Source of the DNA: Allolobophora icterica
Taxonomy: Eukaryota; Annelida; Clitellata; Crassiclitellata; Lumbricidae
Direction of reading: 5' to 3'
DNA: 64,000 nucleotides
NCBI GenBank assembly: GCA_963556255.1
Contig: OY744611.1
Location: forward strand, 1,847,030 to 1,911,029
In this document: in pieces, positions 1 through 10,997 of the stretch
Layout of the letters: each line of letters opens with the position of its first letter
How positions within the stretch are numbered: position 1 is the stretch's first letter
Position numbers and translations under genes: made by a program
The notes under the pieces: model-generated
Databases searched by the model: none
What the model was told of the DNA's origin: nothing
The model's input: the letters and a program-made list of their open reading frames with translations, nothing else

Positions 1-333
1 AGATGAGCTTGATGTTCATTTTCATTCGGACTTAAGTCGCATCTATCCAATTGCTTGAACAAAACTTGAACATCGTTGTAAGGTTCTTGAAAGACGCTAC
101 TAAATGTTTGATAAGACGACATCTAACACGTTTATAGAATTTGTAGATCTTGTTCGGCTTTGTTACCTGTTTCGTTCTGTGTCCACTCTGGGTCAGTTCT
201 CAGTAACTGATTGAGTGGACATTTTACAATCTAACCTTTAGCGTCATTGTTCTTGTTCTTCTGAATATGAGAACGTTCAGCTGCACCTGATAAAACATCT
301 GAGAGTCAAATGTCATCTTCTTCATCTCCCCTT
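1..333. other. Intergenic, no feature seen
   Basis: AT-rich sequence without a convincing open frame, splice-bounded exon or repeat that I can recognise. Confidence 0.5.
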
Positions 334-490
334 ACGAGGACCTTAGCCTATAATTATGGCGTGGCGCCCATTGAAACGGGCAGCGGTTGTGAATGATCTC
401 ACCCGACCAATTTATTTAGGAACGAGCAGGGTCGAGGCAATATGGCCGCCATAGAAATAAGCATCTACATTGACATTTACAAGTACTTAT
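334..490 (+). repeat. SINE body copy (same family as 15632-15925)
   Basis: This stretch matches 15770-15925 in order: a GGACCTTA-like start, GTGGCGCC, an ATTGAAACGG-like segment, ATCTCACCCGA, a GAGCAG-GTCGAG segment and a TACATTTACA-like tail. The other copy has a tRNA-like head with Pol III boxes, so this is best read as a 5'-truncated SINE copy. Seen directly: the shared order of motifs. Inferred: the SINE class. Confidence 0.65.
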
Positions 491-1520
491 GCTATATTTG
501 AGCATTTCAAGACAAAGTTAGGAAAAAATTACAGTTAATTTTTGCATATTTCAAGTCTTCTGAGCAACAAATTTTGCTATGTTTTGTCATGATATGGTTA
601 GCTCTAAACTGATAGTGAGCTATAGAATGGAAACGGCTGACCACAGTCATCACTGTTTTGGCTAGCAAGGGAATACTCTTTAATTAGTATAGATGACAGG
701 TCCATGATTGCGTGTACTTAACAAAGTTTAACAGTAGGCTACTTCTATCCGGTTACTTGCATTTTATATGGTTATTTTCTAGGTTATTGTGACTTATATC
801 TATGTCTAGTTACTGCCTTCTACCCATAACTGGCAGTTAGACCCATAAGACCTGCACACACTGGTGCATGGCATATTGTGCTGGATTAATTAATTTACTT
901 GACTGACCTGCATAGGATGTACAATATCCGTTATGGGCGTGGCTATTATATATAGGCCTAAAAGCAACTTAGCTGAACAGATGCGTGTGGTAAACCGGAT
1001 GAGTATATTGTACGTCGATGATCGGGGGAGTCGGTGTTCATCTCTCTTGGCAAGAGGTCGTTTCTCGCGTCTTACTCGACAGATAGAGAAGACCGCTACG
1101 CTAACCTTTCTGTATTTCCACGGACCGAGAAGAAAGTGACAACTGTGCCATAATTCGGTGTCTAGGTCTATGGTGTATGCAGCTGACAGTGAATAGACGT
1201 TTGGCTCTTACTTGGTTTCGCAGATAATTGCTTATTTTCTTCGTAGAAGCCGAAAAGCTCCGATTCCAGCCTCTTGTTAGATTGGACGAAGATAGAAAAT
1301 TCCCTACAACTGGCGCAGTAAGTATAGGCATACATTGTTTTTTGTCACAGTCGTTTTCTCTTCGTTATTTCACATCAATGACATAATATTTAGTCAAGCG
1401 AACTACGTAGTTCTAGGTGGTAGTGAACTATTGCAGTTCTTACGAGTAATTCGTTTGACGTTTTGACCACGATTTGGAGTTCGATCAATATTATGTTTAG
1501 TGTTTAATGTTTACTTCTTT
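491..1520. other. Intergenic or intronic, no gene recognised
   Basis: Only short unrelated open frames occur here and none has a recognisable motif. TAGGCCTA-type octamers, seen many times in the window, occur near 953. No repeat boundary could be set. Confidence 0.4.
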
Positions 1521-1600
1521 GACAAAAGGTGTGGCGGGTTGACCGAGTCACTAATGCGCTCGCCTTGTAATGCGATGAGTAAAGGTTCACGTTTCCCCAA
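1521..1600 (+). repeat. tRNA-derived SINE head
   Basis: A tRNA-like segment holds a D-arm/A-box-like stretch (TTGACCGAGTCACTAATGCG), an anticodon-like stem-loop and a B-box-like GGTTCACGTTTCC. It resembles a serine/leucine-type D arm but has no intact acceptor stem, so it is read as a SINE promoter and not a working tRNA gene. A purine/AT-rich run follows and leads directly to the Helitron at 1648. Confidence 0.55.
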
Positions 1601-1647
1601 ATTGGTTAAATTGGCGTTTAAATTAAGAATAATAATAAAAAAAATAA

Positions 1648-2716
1648 TCTATATAATAAAGAGAGAATTCTGTGTGTCTGTGTGTCTGTCTCTCTGTCTG
1701 TTTGACCGGGCTTAACTTCGTCAATTTTGCACCTTTTCACTCGAAACCTACACTACTGTGTCGGCCTCGGCATGGGACCTCTAGTGGAGGGGTTCGCGTA
1801 CCCCCTTTCACCGCTATCATGGTGAAAATGCCCAAAACTCTACCCAACCGACCGTCCCTGACGCACCAGCTCGCCTCTTCCACTGCAAAGTGGTTCTATT
1901 TATGGCGTCGGTATTCCCCAACGTCATTAATAATGAGCATAACGACACCGTCGCTCACGCCCCAGCTCGCCTCTTCCACTGCCAAGCGGTTCTATTTGTG
2001 GCGCGGGTATTCCCCAACGTCATTAATAATGCGCGTAACGACGAAAATTTAATTACGATCGATTCGAACTATATTCATCGTTTTACAGCAAAATTGTATG
2101 TTCAAATTATCCAGTGTGCTTTACTAAGAGCGAGGCCGACTACAGACCGGCAGTGCGTTTTCTTTAACCCGCCAACGCCGGGTTCACCCTCTTCGACTGC
2201 GAAGCAGTCAATCCACGGGAGACTGCGAAGCAGTCTCCCCCTAAGGTCGCCAGACGCCACAAGGGCCTCCAAGACTGCGAAACAGTCGTCGCCAGAGGGC
2301 GACTGCGAAGCAGTCACTCCACGGCAGAGGTCGCAAGACGCGACAAGGCGTATACAAGACTGCGAAGCAATCTCCGCTGTACGCCAGAAGGCGTCTACAA
2401 GACTGCAAAGCAGTCTCCCCACAGGTCGCCAGACGCCACAGGGGCCTCCAAGACTGCGAAGCAGTCGCCGCCAGAGGGCCACTGCGAAGCAGTCAGTCCA
2501 CGGCAGAGGTCGGTAGACGCCAGAAGGCGTATACAAGACTGCGAAGCAGTCTCCGCTGTACGCCAGAACACAAGACTGCGAAGCAGTCTCCTCCACAGAT
2601 CGCCTAAATTTCTTCCTTATTCGCTACACTGATTGAAACTTATACCTAAATGTTTTCCTTATTCGCTACAGGGATTGAAACTTATAACCCCGGGCAACGC
2701 CGGGTAAACTAGCTAG
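1648..2716 (+). mobile_element. Non-autonomous Helitron
   Basis: The 5' end reads TCTATATAATAAAGAGAG and runs into a TGTCTG-rich tract. The 3' end has a GC-rich hairpin (CCCCGGGCAACGCCGGG, 2691-2704 region) a few bases before CTAG, with A before the 5' TC and T after the final CTAG. Those are the Helitron hallmarks: insertion between A and T, 5'-TC, 3'-CTRR with a subterminal hairpin, no inverted repeats and no target duplication. The 1,069 bp body encodes no Rep/helicase. It carries a ~100 bp direct duplication (about 1855-2045) and an array of short hairpins. The 5' end could shift by a few bases. Confidence 0.8.
2190..2595. repeat. Array of GACTGCGAAGCAGTC hairpins inside the Helitron
   Basis: The 15-mer GACTGCGAAGCAGTC, a perfect 6 bp stem with a GAA loop, or a one-base variant, occurs about a dozen times in roughly 400 bp. 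It is separated by equally repetitive spacers (GTCGCCAGACGCCA, CGCCAGAAGGCGT). The spacing is irregular, so this is not a CRISPR array. Open frames crossing it on both strands are translations of the repeat. Confidence 0.85.
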
Positions 2717-3365
2717 TAAACAATAATAGTAAACAGCAACAACAATAATAAATATGAATAAAAAAATGATAATAATAGAATAATCACAATGACAATGATG
2801 ATCATTGATGATCAACGATGCTTACAAGGAGTATTCCTACCTATCACCAAGCGCTGGTATATCCTTATATCCAGCACCGCAGTCTGTGATCTTCGGGTTT
2901 GGGTCTCTTGGTTGGGCTCTTATGCATTTCAAAATGCTGCCCCCTAGAAATGGAACCGACTAAGCCTACTAAAGCGTTCCCGACACTCTAAGTCTTCCTC
3001 TTCTTTTGAGAAACATCTTGACACTCACTTTCTCTTTGGGTTTCAGTCATCTTCGTATCCATTGCTCTTCATCTGTCGAATGACAAGCGTTTATGTGAAT
3101 TTGCACACGTTAAAAATGTTCATTACGATGAATTATCTTCATAAATACATTAGACAAAATATTAGCAATTTGGAATTTAATAGTTTAAAAGTAGAGATCA
3201 GTCAGCCACAGCTGAGTGAGGTAATGCTTAAAATTGTTTACGGCCGTCAATCACCAACTATTATTGGCTTTTCTTGTGCATAATGCTATGTATTTTATTT
3301 TCGTCATGAATTAATATCAACGTAGGCCTACGCCAACGTACGACATAATAACGTAGGCGTACCGT
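2717..3365. other. AT-rich spacer with a possible LINE 3' remnant
   Basis: About 2720-2830 is AATA/ATGATC low-complexity sequence. The stretch 2930-3060 reads weakly like the C-terminal end of a LINE reverse transcriptase ORF, with in-frame stops. No gene can be defined. Confidence 0.3.
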
Positions 3366-3394
3366 AAGTACGTCATAGAACAAATGACGTACTT
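3366..3394. repeat. Perfect 11 bp hairpin with CRE-like core
   Basis: AAGTACGTCAT and ATGACGTACTT form a perfect inverted repeat with a 7 nt loop. TGACGT is the CREB/ATF half-site core. A regulatory role is not supported by any adjacent gene. Confidence 0.6.
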
Positions 3395-3639
3395 TTCATA
3401 CGTACGGTCGCACCTTGGATAACAGAGGTAAGCGGCCCAAGGGTAGTTTTTGACAGCCCAAAAATCACCGAATTAGGAAAAGCAGTATTGTCAGAATATT
3501 TCAATTTAATAGCCACATTTAAAGCAACGCATAAAATTTTCATAAGCAATTCTAAACATTGCCTTCTAGTCAACAAATTATTTATTAACTAATTTTTACT
3601 CATTTTATTATAATTTTTATGGTATTTATGACGGCGTTA

Positions 3640-3965
3640 TTTTTTATTCGCTAGAAGGCACAGGATCACGACAGAAATTCTGGGCCCATAGGCAGCGCAG
3701 TCACTGGCCCCTAAACTATCTTTAGGCTATGAGAAAATTTAAGAAAATAAATTGAAATAAAAAAGTGTTTATAATTATATGCAACTACGATTTTATTCAG
3801 TACAATTATATTTAAAAAGGCATAAATCATTAACTTTGTCAAACTGATTATAATATTTTTCATAGGTTGATTGCGGGCCCGGACGGCCGGGCCCCTAAAA
3901 CTTGCCGGGTCCCTGGGTATTTGCCCCCCTCCGCCACCCTCTCGGCGGGCCTGAGAAGGCAGACA
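3640..3965. mobile_element. Possible decayed hAT-like MITE end
   Basis: A GC-rich segment at about 3875-3960 contains GGGCCCCTAAAACTTGC, then GGTCCCTGGGTATTTGCCCC and GGCGGGCCTG. It resembles the GGCCC-rich ends of hAT MITEs such as the one at 46003-46309. The opposite end is unclear and no target duplication was found. Confidence 0.3.
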
Positions 3966-4691
3966 TATAATTAACAGTTGAATCTTGAAACGAGGTTCTA
4001 CTTTCGCAAAGTTTTTTTTCGAAGATTCTTTTATTATTTTTGGTTAATAAATTAATGACAGAATTTACGGTTATGAGTGATTTAAATTTGAAACGTAAAT
4101 GTAAAGATGGTGCGGTAAAGGTAAGAGATAAGAAGCAAAAAATTCTTGCTAAAGATGGTGCAAGTGCCAAGATCTAGTCGATTTATTTAAAGTTACTCAA
4201 GGCAAAGAGACCGCCACTAAATGTTCGACGATTAGGTAGAGGACAGCGTCAATGAAGATTCTCGACATGAACTCTTAAACGACCAAGTTGGGCATAAGAG
4301 TGACGAACTTACGAAATGCAAATCTAGCAAAAAGTTTTGTTGGCTGCTTTTCTGTGTTACATAAATACAGTTTCTTTGGTCAGACATACAGGCACCTGTT
4401 TTGTGCATATAAACTCTTATATGCACAAATGCCATCCATATGGTACGTATGCATGGAGCGGGTTAACCCAAATGCATGTGCTTGCGTATGCTTGCGTATG
4501 GGGCAGAGGGTCTACTCATAATGTACGTGCGCGTAGGAAACGGGGTGGGAACCTATAATTTGAACATATTGGCCTTCAAATTGACTGGCCTTCAAGTGAG
4601 CCAGAGTTCAGTCTTTTCAGCTATCAGGTACTACCAGAGGAAGTATGACTGTGGGAGAGGTGTCACTTGTATGCCACCTTATGGTCCTTAC
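3966..4691. other. Non-coding, probably intronic
   Basis: Lies downstream, on the minus strand, of the donor that ends exon 4692-4947, so part of it may be intron. The short open frames here lack motifs and splice context. Confidence 0.35.
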
Positions 4692-4947
4692 CTTTGAACG
4701 CTATTACTAAACTATCACACAGCTCAGCAGTGAGTCCATGGATCACTCGTCCTTCAATCTGACCTAAAGTGCAGACAGCCGCTGCCTGGACCTGTCGTAC
4801 TGACACATTCTGCAGTTGGTCTTTGGGGACGAGGCGCGTCAAGCGTACGTACGCAGGTGGGAGTGGAAAAAGTACGTTAGTAATTAAGAGTGACCCTCCG
4901 AGGAATACCAGGTATCCGGGGAAACTCCGCTTGTGTTTGTTGACCAT
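4692..4947 (-). CDS. First coding exon of an unrecognised host gene
   Basis: A minus-strand open frame of 85 codons starts at an ATG in a strong Kozak setting (CAACCATGG). It ends at a consensus splice donor, CAAAG|GTAAGG, with GT at 4691-4690 and one base left over (phase 1). The protein is basic at the N-terminus, then has one hydrophobic segment (about residues 11-31, GYLVFLGGSLLITNVLFPLP), then a soluble stretch with VRQVQAAAVCTLGQIEGR. That suggests a short N-terminal anchor or mitochondrial/ER membrane protein. I do not recognise the family and found no second exon. The good start, clean donor and low-complexity-free composition argue for a real exon. Confidence 0.55.
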
Positions 4948-5225
4948 GGTTGCTATATCCGTGTTTGCCCTTCAGTCAAAGATCCGTAGAACCCGTTAAC
5001 TTACACATGAAAGTTTTTAAACGCGTGCAGGCATTCTTTCAGCCCATTTTAGAGAAGCTACGCAAAAGATAGTTCGATGCCATTATTTTAACTTTCATTT
5101 TATCAGTTCTAGAATGGCAGTGCAACAGATTGACAATATCTTTTATCGTAATCATAATCTCTTATAGTTTCTCAAATCTGTTTGTCCTACGATAAACGCT
5201 TCTGGAATGTAGCGCCCCTTCCTTC

Positions 5226-5850
5226 GTGGTTGCAGTGGAATGTATAGAAAAACAAAGAGTGGTTAGTAAGTCTGTTTCTCCCTCCATCCCTCCCTATGCC
5301 TCCCTCCCTCCTTATCCCTCTTTATCCCTTCCTTCCGATTTCTTCCTCCCTATTCTTCCCTCCCTCCCTCCCTCACGCCCGCCCTCACTTCCTCCCTCCC
5401 TCCCTCCCTCCCTCTCTTACTCCTTTCCTCCATGTATAAGACCTGCATCGAGCGATGCCGGACGCAATATCATGCGGGCGCTCGAAATTGGCCCGTCTCA
5501 GGAGGACTCGGCACTCGGCAGATAGACGTACAGACGCACAGCCAGACAGACAGACGAACGCACGGTCAGATAGACAGCAGTGTTATTTTCGTTCGGAAAA
5601 TCATTTATATTTTAGTTTTTATTCAGTTCGGGTATCAATCATTTCTATTTAGTTTCAGTTTTAGTTTTGAATTTTTCAATCATTTTCGTTTCTATTTCGT
5701 TTCTATTCTTCAAATCATTTTAGTTTTAGTTTAGTTTCAGTTTTCCAAATCATTATAGTTTTAATTTTCGTTTTTGGAATCTTTTTAGTTTCAATTTTCG
5801 TTTTTGGGAGTAGGCCCAGGTGACGAAACCCTAATGTCGTTTTAATTTTG
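5226..5850 (+). repeat. Pyrimidine tract plus TTTTCGTT-type minisatellite
   Basis: GGTTAGTAAGTCTGT leads into a CTCC/CTCCC tract (about 5280-5425). After a spacer come degenerate TTTTAGTTTTCGTTT units (about 5590-5850). The same two modules occur at 7340-7640, linked to the shared phrases CGTTCGGAAAATCATTT and GGTTAGTAAGTCTGT, so they form a dispersed repeat family. Confidence 0.6.
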
Positions 5851-6465
5851 GTTTTGACAAAGTAAGTTACCTGTAATGAAGAATAAATTGCTGGAGTCGT
5901 TGCTGCAAGCATTGTCCATCAGTAGTACTGATTCAAGAAGGTTGTTTAATGTTTATTACGCATTCTTATGAAATGTTCTTTTATCTTGAGAAAGGCTCGC
6001 ATTTCCAGAGATTTCGATATCCAGCTGCGTCTGCCTGCTGTTAAGACCCCATGGCACATAAAGAAAAGAATCTTTCAACTTAATTTTTCTTAAAATGCAG
6101 GCATCCAGTCTGTATTGAGACCATGTCTTGAACTTTATGCTTCTTAGACTGGGTTTTTTGTTTTTATCTTCCTTGGAAGTTAACAATGCATGAACATCGC
6201 TGTGGGTACGACTTATGTGTGTTTTAAAATTTGTTGGATTTTCACATGTAATAAAAAAAATTACAGAAATATTTCTTATTGTGATTACTAGATTTTCACA
6301 TACAAAAGTAAATGTGTAGCTAAAAGACAGATGCAGATGCATGCAAATATGGCTTAGACAACCACCCTGGTAGGCCTAAACCTAACCTGAACTTAACCCT
6401 ATCTCTATTTCAAAGGGATCGTCCCAAATCCCCGAAACCGTCTTTTAGAAACACCCCTTAAGTTC
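5851..6465. other. Non-coding, no feature seen
   Basis: A 128-codon minus-strand open frame (5956-6342) is AT-rich, lacks recognisable motifs and has no splice or promoter context. I do not call it a gene. Confidence 0.35.
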
Positions 6466-6644
6466 AGTGCTCGAAATGGACCGGAACGCACCGGAACGCC
6501 GTTCCGGTTCGTCAAATGCATCCGTATTATCGTTCCCTTTCGTCCACTATGAAATTAACGTTTTTATTGTCCTCTGAAATGTGAATGCTCCCATATCTTT
6601 GACTAGCGTTCCGTTTCGTAAAATTTTCCATTTCGAGCACTGTT
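6466..6644. mobile_element. Short hAT-like MITE with 8 bp flanking repeats
   Basis: The ends are inverted: AGTGCTCGAAATGG at the left and CCATTTCGAGCACT at the right, followed inward by GGAACG/CGTTCC motifs. TTAAGTTC lies on both sides (6458-6465 and 6645-6652), matching an 8 bp target duplication. An 8 bp duplication and short CAGTGCTCG-type ends fit the hAT superfamily. The exact terminus is uncertain by 1-3 bases. Confidence 0.65.
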
Positions 6645-6652
6645 TTAAGTTC

Positions 6653-7339
6653 AATAAAATGAGTAAATACTAGAACAGTCAATACTCAGTAGACATGAAC
6701 ACTGAACAAATTACATATTTCCAGACAGCCGGGACAACAGGTCAGAATCCAGAAGAGAACTGTATGTGGAAACCGGGACGTTTTGTCACTGTGGTCAGCC
6801 TAGGGTATATAAACCTCAATCTCTCATTTATTTTTGATGTTGGCCTGATTTTGGAAATACTATACCGGTTTACAAAATTACGAGTTACCAACAACAAGTA
6901 CTTTACATAATTATACTTAACTCAGGCCTATGGAAAATCGTTTATGAAAAAGTTGCGTGTATGCTGCATAGGCCTAACCAGTCACGTAGCCTACCAGCTA
7001 TGCGATCACCACAGGGTTATCCTTACTCCTTTGTCGTTCAGAACTGTATAATTATCAGCTTTGCTCTTTATCGTTATCTTCTTCATGTACAAAGTATTCC
7101 CATGCAATACTTTAGCGTTTCGTACCGTATAAAAATATTACTAGACTCATTATTAATAATTTTGTAAGATGACTTCGACAGAAATTCGGGATCGCAAAGA
7201 CCCAAGACGCAAACAGGAAGTTGTGTGACTTGTGAGTGTGACTGCAATTTAGACACGCGCGCAGTTCAACTGCGTCGCCGAAAATGTTTATGAAAAGACA
7301 TGGTTGGAATTTCAATACTTCGTTCAAGAATTTATTTTG
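6653..7339. other. Non-coding, no feature seen
   Basis: AT-rich sequence with several TAGGCCT motifs and no recognisable coding signal. Confidence 0.35.
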
Positions 7340-7640
7340 CGATTTTCGTTTTTAATAAAATACATGGTTGGATTTTCAATACTTTTCGTTCGGAAAATCA
7401 TTTTCGATTCTCGTTTTTATTCGTTTGAGTCCAGTCTTTTTCGTTTCTATTTCGTTCTCGTTCTCAAAATCTTTTTCGTTCTCGTTTTCGTTCTCGTGAA
7501 CGATTGACTTTTCTTTTTCGTTCTCGTTTCGTTCTCGTTCACGATAATATCACTGATAAACAGATTGATAGAAACACAAACAGCGGTTAGTAAGTCTGTC
7601 TCTGCCTCTCTCTCCTCCCTCCCTTCCTCGTCAAGAAAAC
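7340..7640 (+). repeat. Second copy of TTTTCGTT minisatellite plus pyrimidine tract
   Basis: CGTTCGGAAAATCATTTT and degenerate TTCGTTCTCGTTT units (7380-7550) are followed by GGTTAGTAAGTCTGTCTCT and a CTCC tract. These are the same modules as at 5226-5850 but in swapped order. Confidence 0.6.
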
Positions 7641-8421
7641 CGACCATCAAGGTCATTTGGTAAATGATGCTAGAATTTTCACTCGCACACTGATTTATTA
7701 ACAAGCATTCCAATAAACAAATTCTTCTCTCTTCCATCAATCCATTCATTTTTTTCAAAGCGTCAAAATGACGGGAAATACTCTAGTCGTAATCATAAAT
7801 TTGCATAGCGCCACGTCAAGAAAAATTCCTCAGCAGCGCTTCCTACCAGACAATATCAAACCACGATCAAAAAGAATGGTCTTCAAACGCTTTGGAGAAA
7901 TGTTTGTGGAATTATAATATATACTGTACGTAGGAATTTTACTTTTATTTCGGCTGAGTTAATCGCCATGTTGAGAAACAGTCTGTATTTGAGATCCCAC
8001 ACTTAGGTCGTTGGTTGTCAGTATGTCAGATAACTGATTGTCTTGTTGATTGTTCGTTTATATGTGAAAAATTAAACGATTTCGTAAATTCGTTAATTTA
8101 GTCTATCTGATTGAATGATCTAACACGCCAAATATTTGAAACATGGAGTTATGCAGAGCACATTGTATGACGAAATGAATTTAAATATGTTTCCAATATT
8201 TTCATTGAAACAGATGAATGGAATAGATTCGTCTACAGCAACGGTAAGAATGTTCGCTGATTTGTTATTTAATAATATAGCAATCATTTTAACAAGATCA
8301 TAAACACTTTAGCGATCTGACCATCGAATTTGTGCTTTATGATAACGGCGCTGGAGAAGTCATTGGACTGGATTGGATTGGATTATTAATTACCGGTAAA
8401 ACAGTAACCATGAGGTTAAAC
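7641..8421. other. Non-coding, no feature seen
   Basis: No gene, repeat boundary or RNA signal could be supported. Confidence 0.35.
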
Positions 8422-9039
<618 letters not shown>

Positions 9040-9310
9040 ATCTCCCTAAGCAGCGTCTCTCATTCCTGCTTCTTCCTGTACTGGCTCCATGCTGCTGCGC
9101 GCATCCGTTATAAGATCCTCCTCCTTGTCTCGAAATCTCAGCAGGGCACTGCCTCGATTTTATCTCTCGAACTATTTGCGAAAGCCGCTATCTGCATCTT
9201 CTAACTCATTGCGCTCTGTGAATCGGCTTTATCTTTTTGTTCCTAGGGTTAAAACTGCCTTGGCCCAGCACCGGGCGTTTGCTGTAGTGGGTCCCACGAT
9301 CTGGAATGAC
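9040..9310 (+). pseudogene. LINE reverse transcriptase C-terminal fragment (left part)
   Basis: The frame contains the C-terminal signature of CR1-like LINEs: PIYLSNYLRK-like and RAFAVVGPTIWND. It stops exactly where the fold-back element starts, and the LINE resumes at 13382 after the duplicated AATGAC. It is 5'-truncated, like most LINE copies. It dates the fold-back insertion as younger than this LINE. Confidence 0.7.
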
Positions 9311-10189
9311 AGTAGTTAATAAAGGGATCGTATTTGGCCACTCAGATCGAAGGGATCGTTTCTGGCCACTCAGATCATAGGGAGTGTTTCAGACCACACA
9401 GATCGTAGGGATTGTATTAGGCCACTCAGATCGTAGGGTTTGTTTTAAGCCACTCAGATCGTAGGGTTTGTATTAGGCCACTCAGTAAGCCACTCAAACC
9501 ATAGGTTTTCTACGAGGCCACACTATTTAAACATAGTGCCACTTTGAGCGTAATTATATTTATTTCCTTTAATTACATTTAATATATTTTAATTATATTT
9601 GAACCCTGATTTGTACTCTTACACGATTTAATTATCTTATTGGATCAGTTCACATGTTGAATAAACTTATTTCTCACATAAATTTTAAGTAGAGTCTACA
9701 TTTAAATTATTTTGAACTTCACCAATTTGTATAGCGCCCTAGCACAGAAAGGCTTATTTGAATATTGTATCGGTTTAGCCTATTTGGTAGATATTTTAAA
9801 ATATATATTATGTTATAATCTAAGGTATATTAAAAGTTGTACTCTTTCGCGACGTATTTAAAAAAATATAATTAAATCTAATTTAATTTAAAATATATTT
9901 CTAACAAGCTATATTCGTACAAACACGCTATTTTGACATCTTAATAATAATATGGAAGCTTTTTAAGCAAGAAGAGAGAGAGGACCCATGAGCTAACCAC
10001 GAGGTAGCCATGGATATGAATTGTTAGCAACCTCAGTTTCTTAGACTCGGCATATGAGAGAAAGGCGGCCAGCCCTAACCCTCACCGTCTCATCTTCCCA
10101 CCGACATAGTTCAGTCGGTGTGCTCATTATAGCTGAGCTTGCTATGGGGTGCAGCAGGAGTAGAAATCGAATCAAATTTCTGTCCGGAC

Positions 10190-10257
10190 TGGGATTCGAA
10201 CCCCCGACCTCTACATCGACAGCTTAGCGTGCTAACCACTACGCTATCGTGCACCCC
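10190..10257 (-). repeat. tRNA-like segment in left arm
   Basis: Read on the minus strand: GATAGCGTAGTGGTTAGCAC (A-box/D-arm), a loop with CTGTCGA resembling a tRNA-Asp(GTC) anticodon loop, and GGGGGTTCGAATCCC (B-box/T-arm). The acceptor stem does not pair, so this is a tRNA-derived SINE-type module and not a tRNA gene. Confidence 0.7.
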
Positions 10258-10514
10258 TCTAGTTTTATCCAAATATAGGTTTAAATACATTTAATTACAA
10301 AACGCGAAGAAACTAAGATCGTTAGGCTCTACTCTTGGAAATGTACGCACAGGCTGTCATTTATCAGCCTATAACTGAATTCTCTATATTATTTGTTAAG
10401 AAATACAAAACTGATAAGTAAAAGAGAAGGAAGAACTCTAAATTATTTGCGAAGAGATATAAAACTGTAAAGTGTGGAGAGCGAGCAGAATTGGAGAGAA
10501 TGTACATTTTAGTG

Positions 10515-10805
10515 GCTGAGCGCTGGGAAGCTGCGGCAGCAGCGGCAGGAACGCTGAGAAGCTGCGGGAAGAGGTGAGAAGCTGCGGAAGATCTGGGAAG
10601 CTGCGGGAAGCGCTGAGAAGTTGCGGGAAGCGCTGGGAAGCTGCGGGAAGAGCTGGGGAAGCTGCGGGAAGATCTGAGAAGCTGCGGGAAGATCTGAGAA
10701 GCTGCGGGAAGATCTGAGAAGCTGAGGGAAGATCTGAGAAGCTGCGGGAAGATCTGAGAAGCTGCGGGAAGATCTGAGAAGCTGCGGGAAGAGCTGAGAA
10801 GCTGC
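10515..10805 (+). repeat. 20 bp tandem array, about 14 units
   Basis: Units follow GCTGCGGGAAGATCTGAGAA, with AGCGCTG variants at the outer side. Each unit contains the palindrome AGATCT. The right arm has the inverse array with only seven units. Open frames through it (repeated SDLPAASQ-like peptides) are repeat artefacts. Confidence 0.9.
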
Positions 10806-10954
10806 AGCAGTGACAGATTTGTGGGAAAGGCAGGTTTTCGATGGAAACACATGTGTAAGATGAGGCAGTTAAGATCATTTTGTGTGACGAAACTGCTATG
10901 TATGATATTTCTAGCGGGGCATGTGTGAAGTCTGAACATACAATTTATGGAAAG

Positions 10955-10955
<1 letters not shown>

Positions 10956-10997
<42 letters not shown>

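Larger units (their letters stand above)
9311..10955 (+). repeat. Left inverted arm of fold-back element
   Basis: It begins with about six tandem ~29 bp units of GATCGTAGGG-TTAGGCCACTCA type (9324-9490), then an AT-rich region, a tRNA-like segment (10190-10257) and a 20 bp tandem array (about 10515-10805). It ends near GAAGTCTGAACATAC (10927). It is longer than the right arm because it has more 20 bp units and keeps an ~80 bp stretch (about 10003-10080) missing on the right. Confidence 0.85.

Noticed and set aside
933..1139. Small plus-strand gene
   Set aside because: No motif, no splice context, composition like the surrounding non-coding DNA.
2190..2595. CRISPR-like array
   Set aside because: Short palindromic repeats with uneven, repetitive spacers inside a eukaryotic Helitron; no cas genes.
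1890..2596. Two long opposite frames in the Helitron
   Set aside because: They overlap on both strands across the hairpin repeats and show no domain.
10190..10257. Functional tRNA-Asp gene
   Set aside because: A and B boxes are present but the acceptor and anticodon stems do not pair properly; two mirror copies sit inside a transposon.
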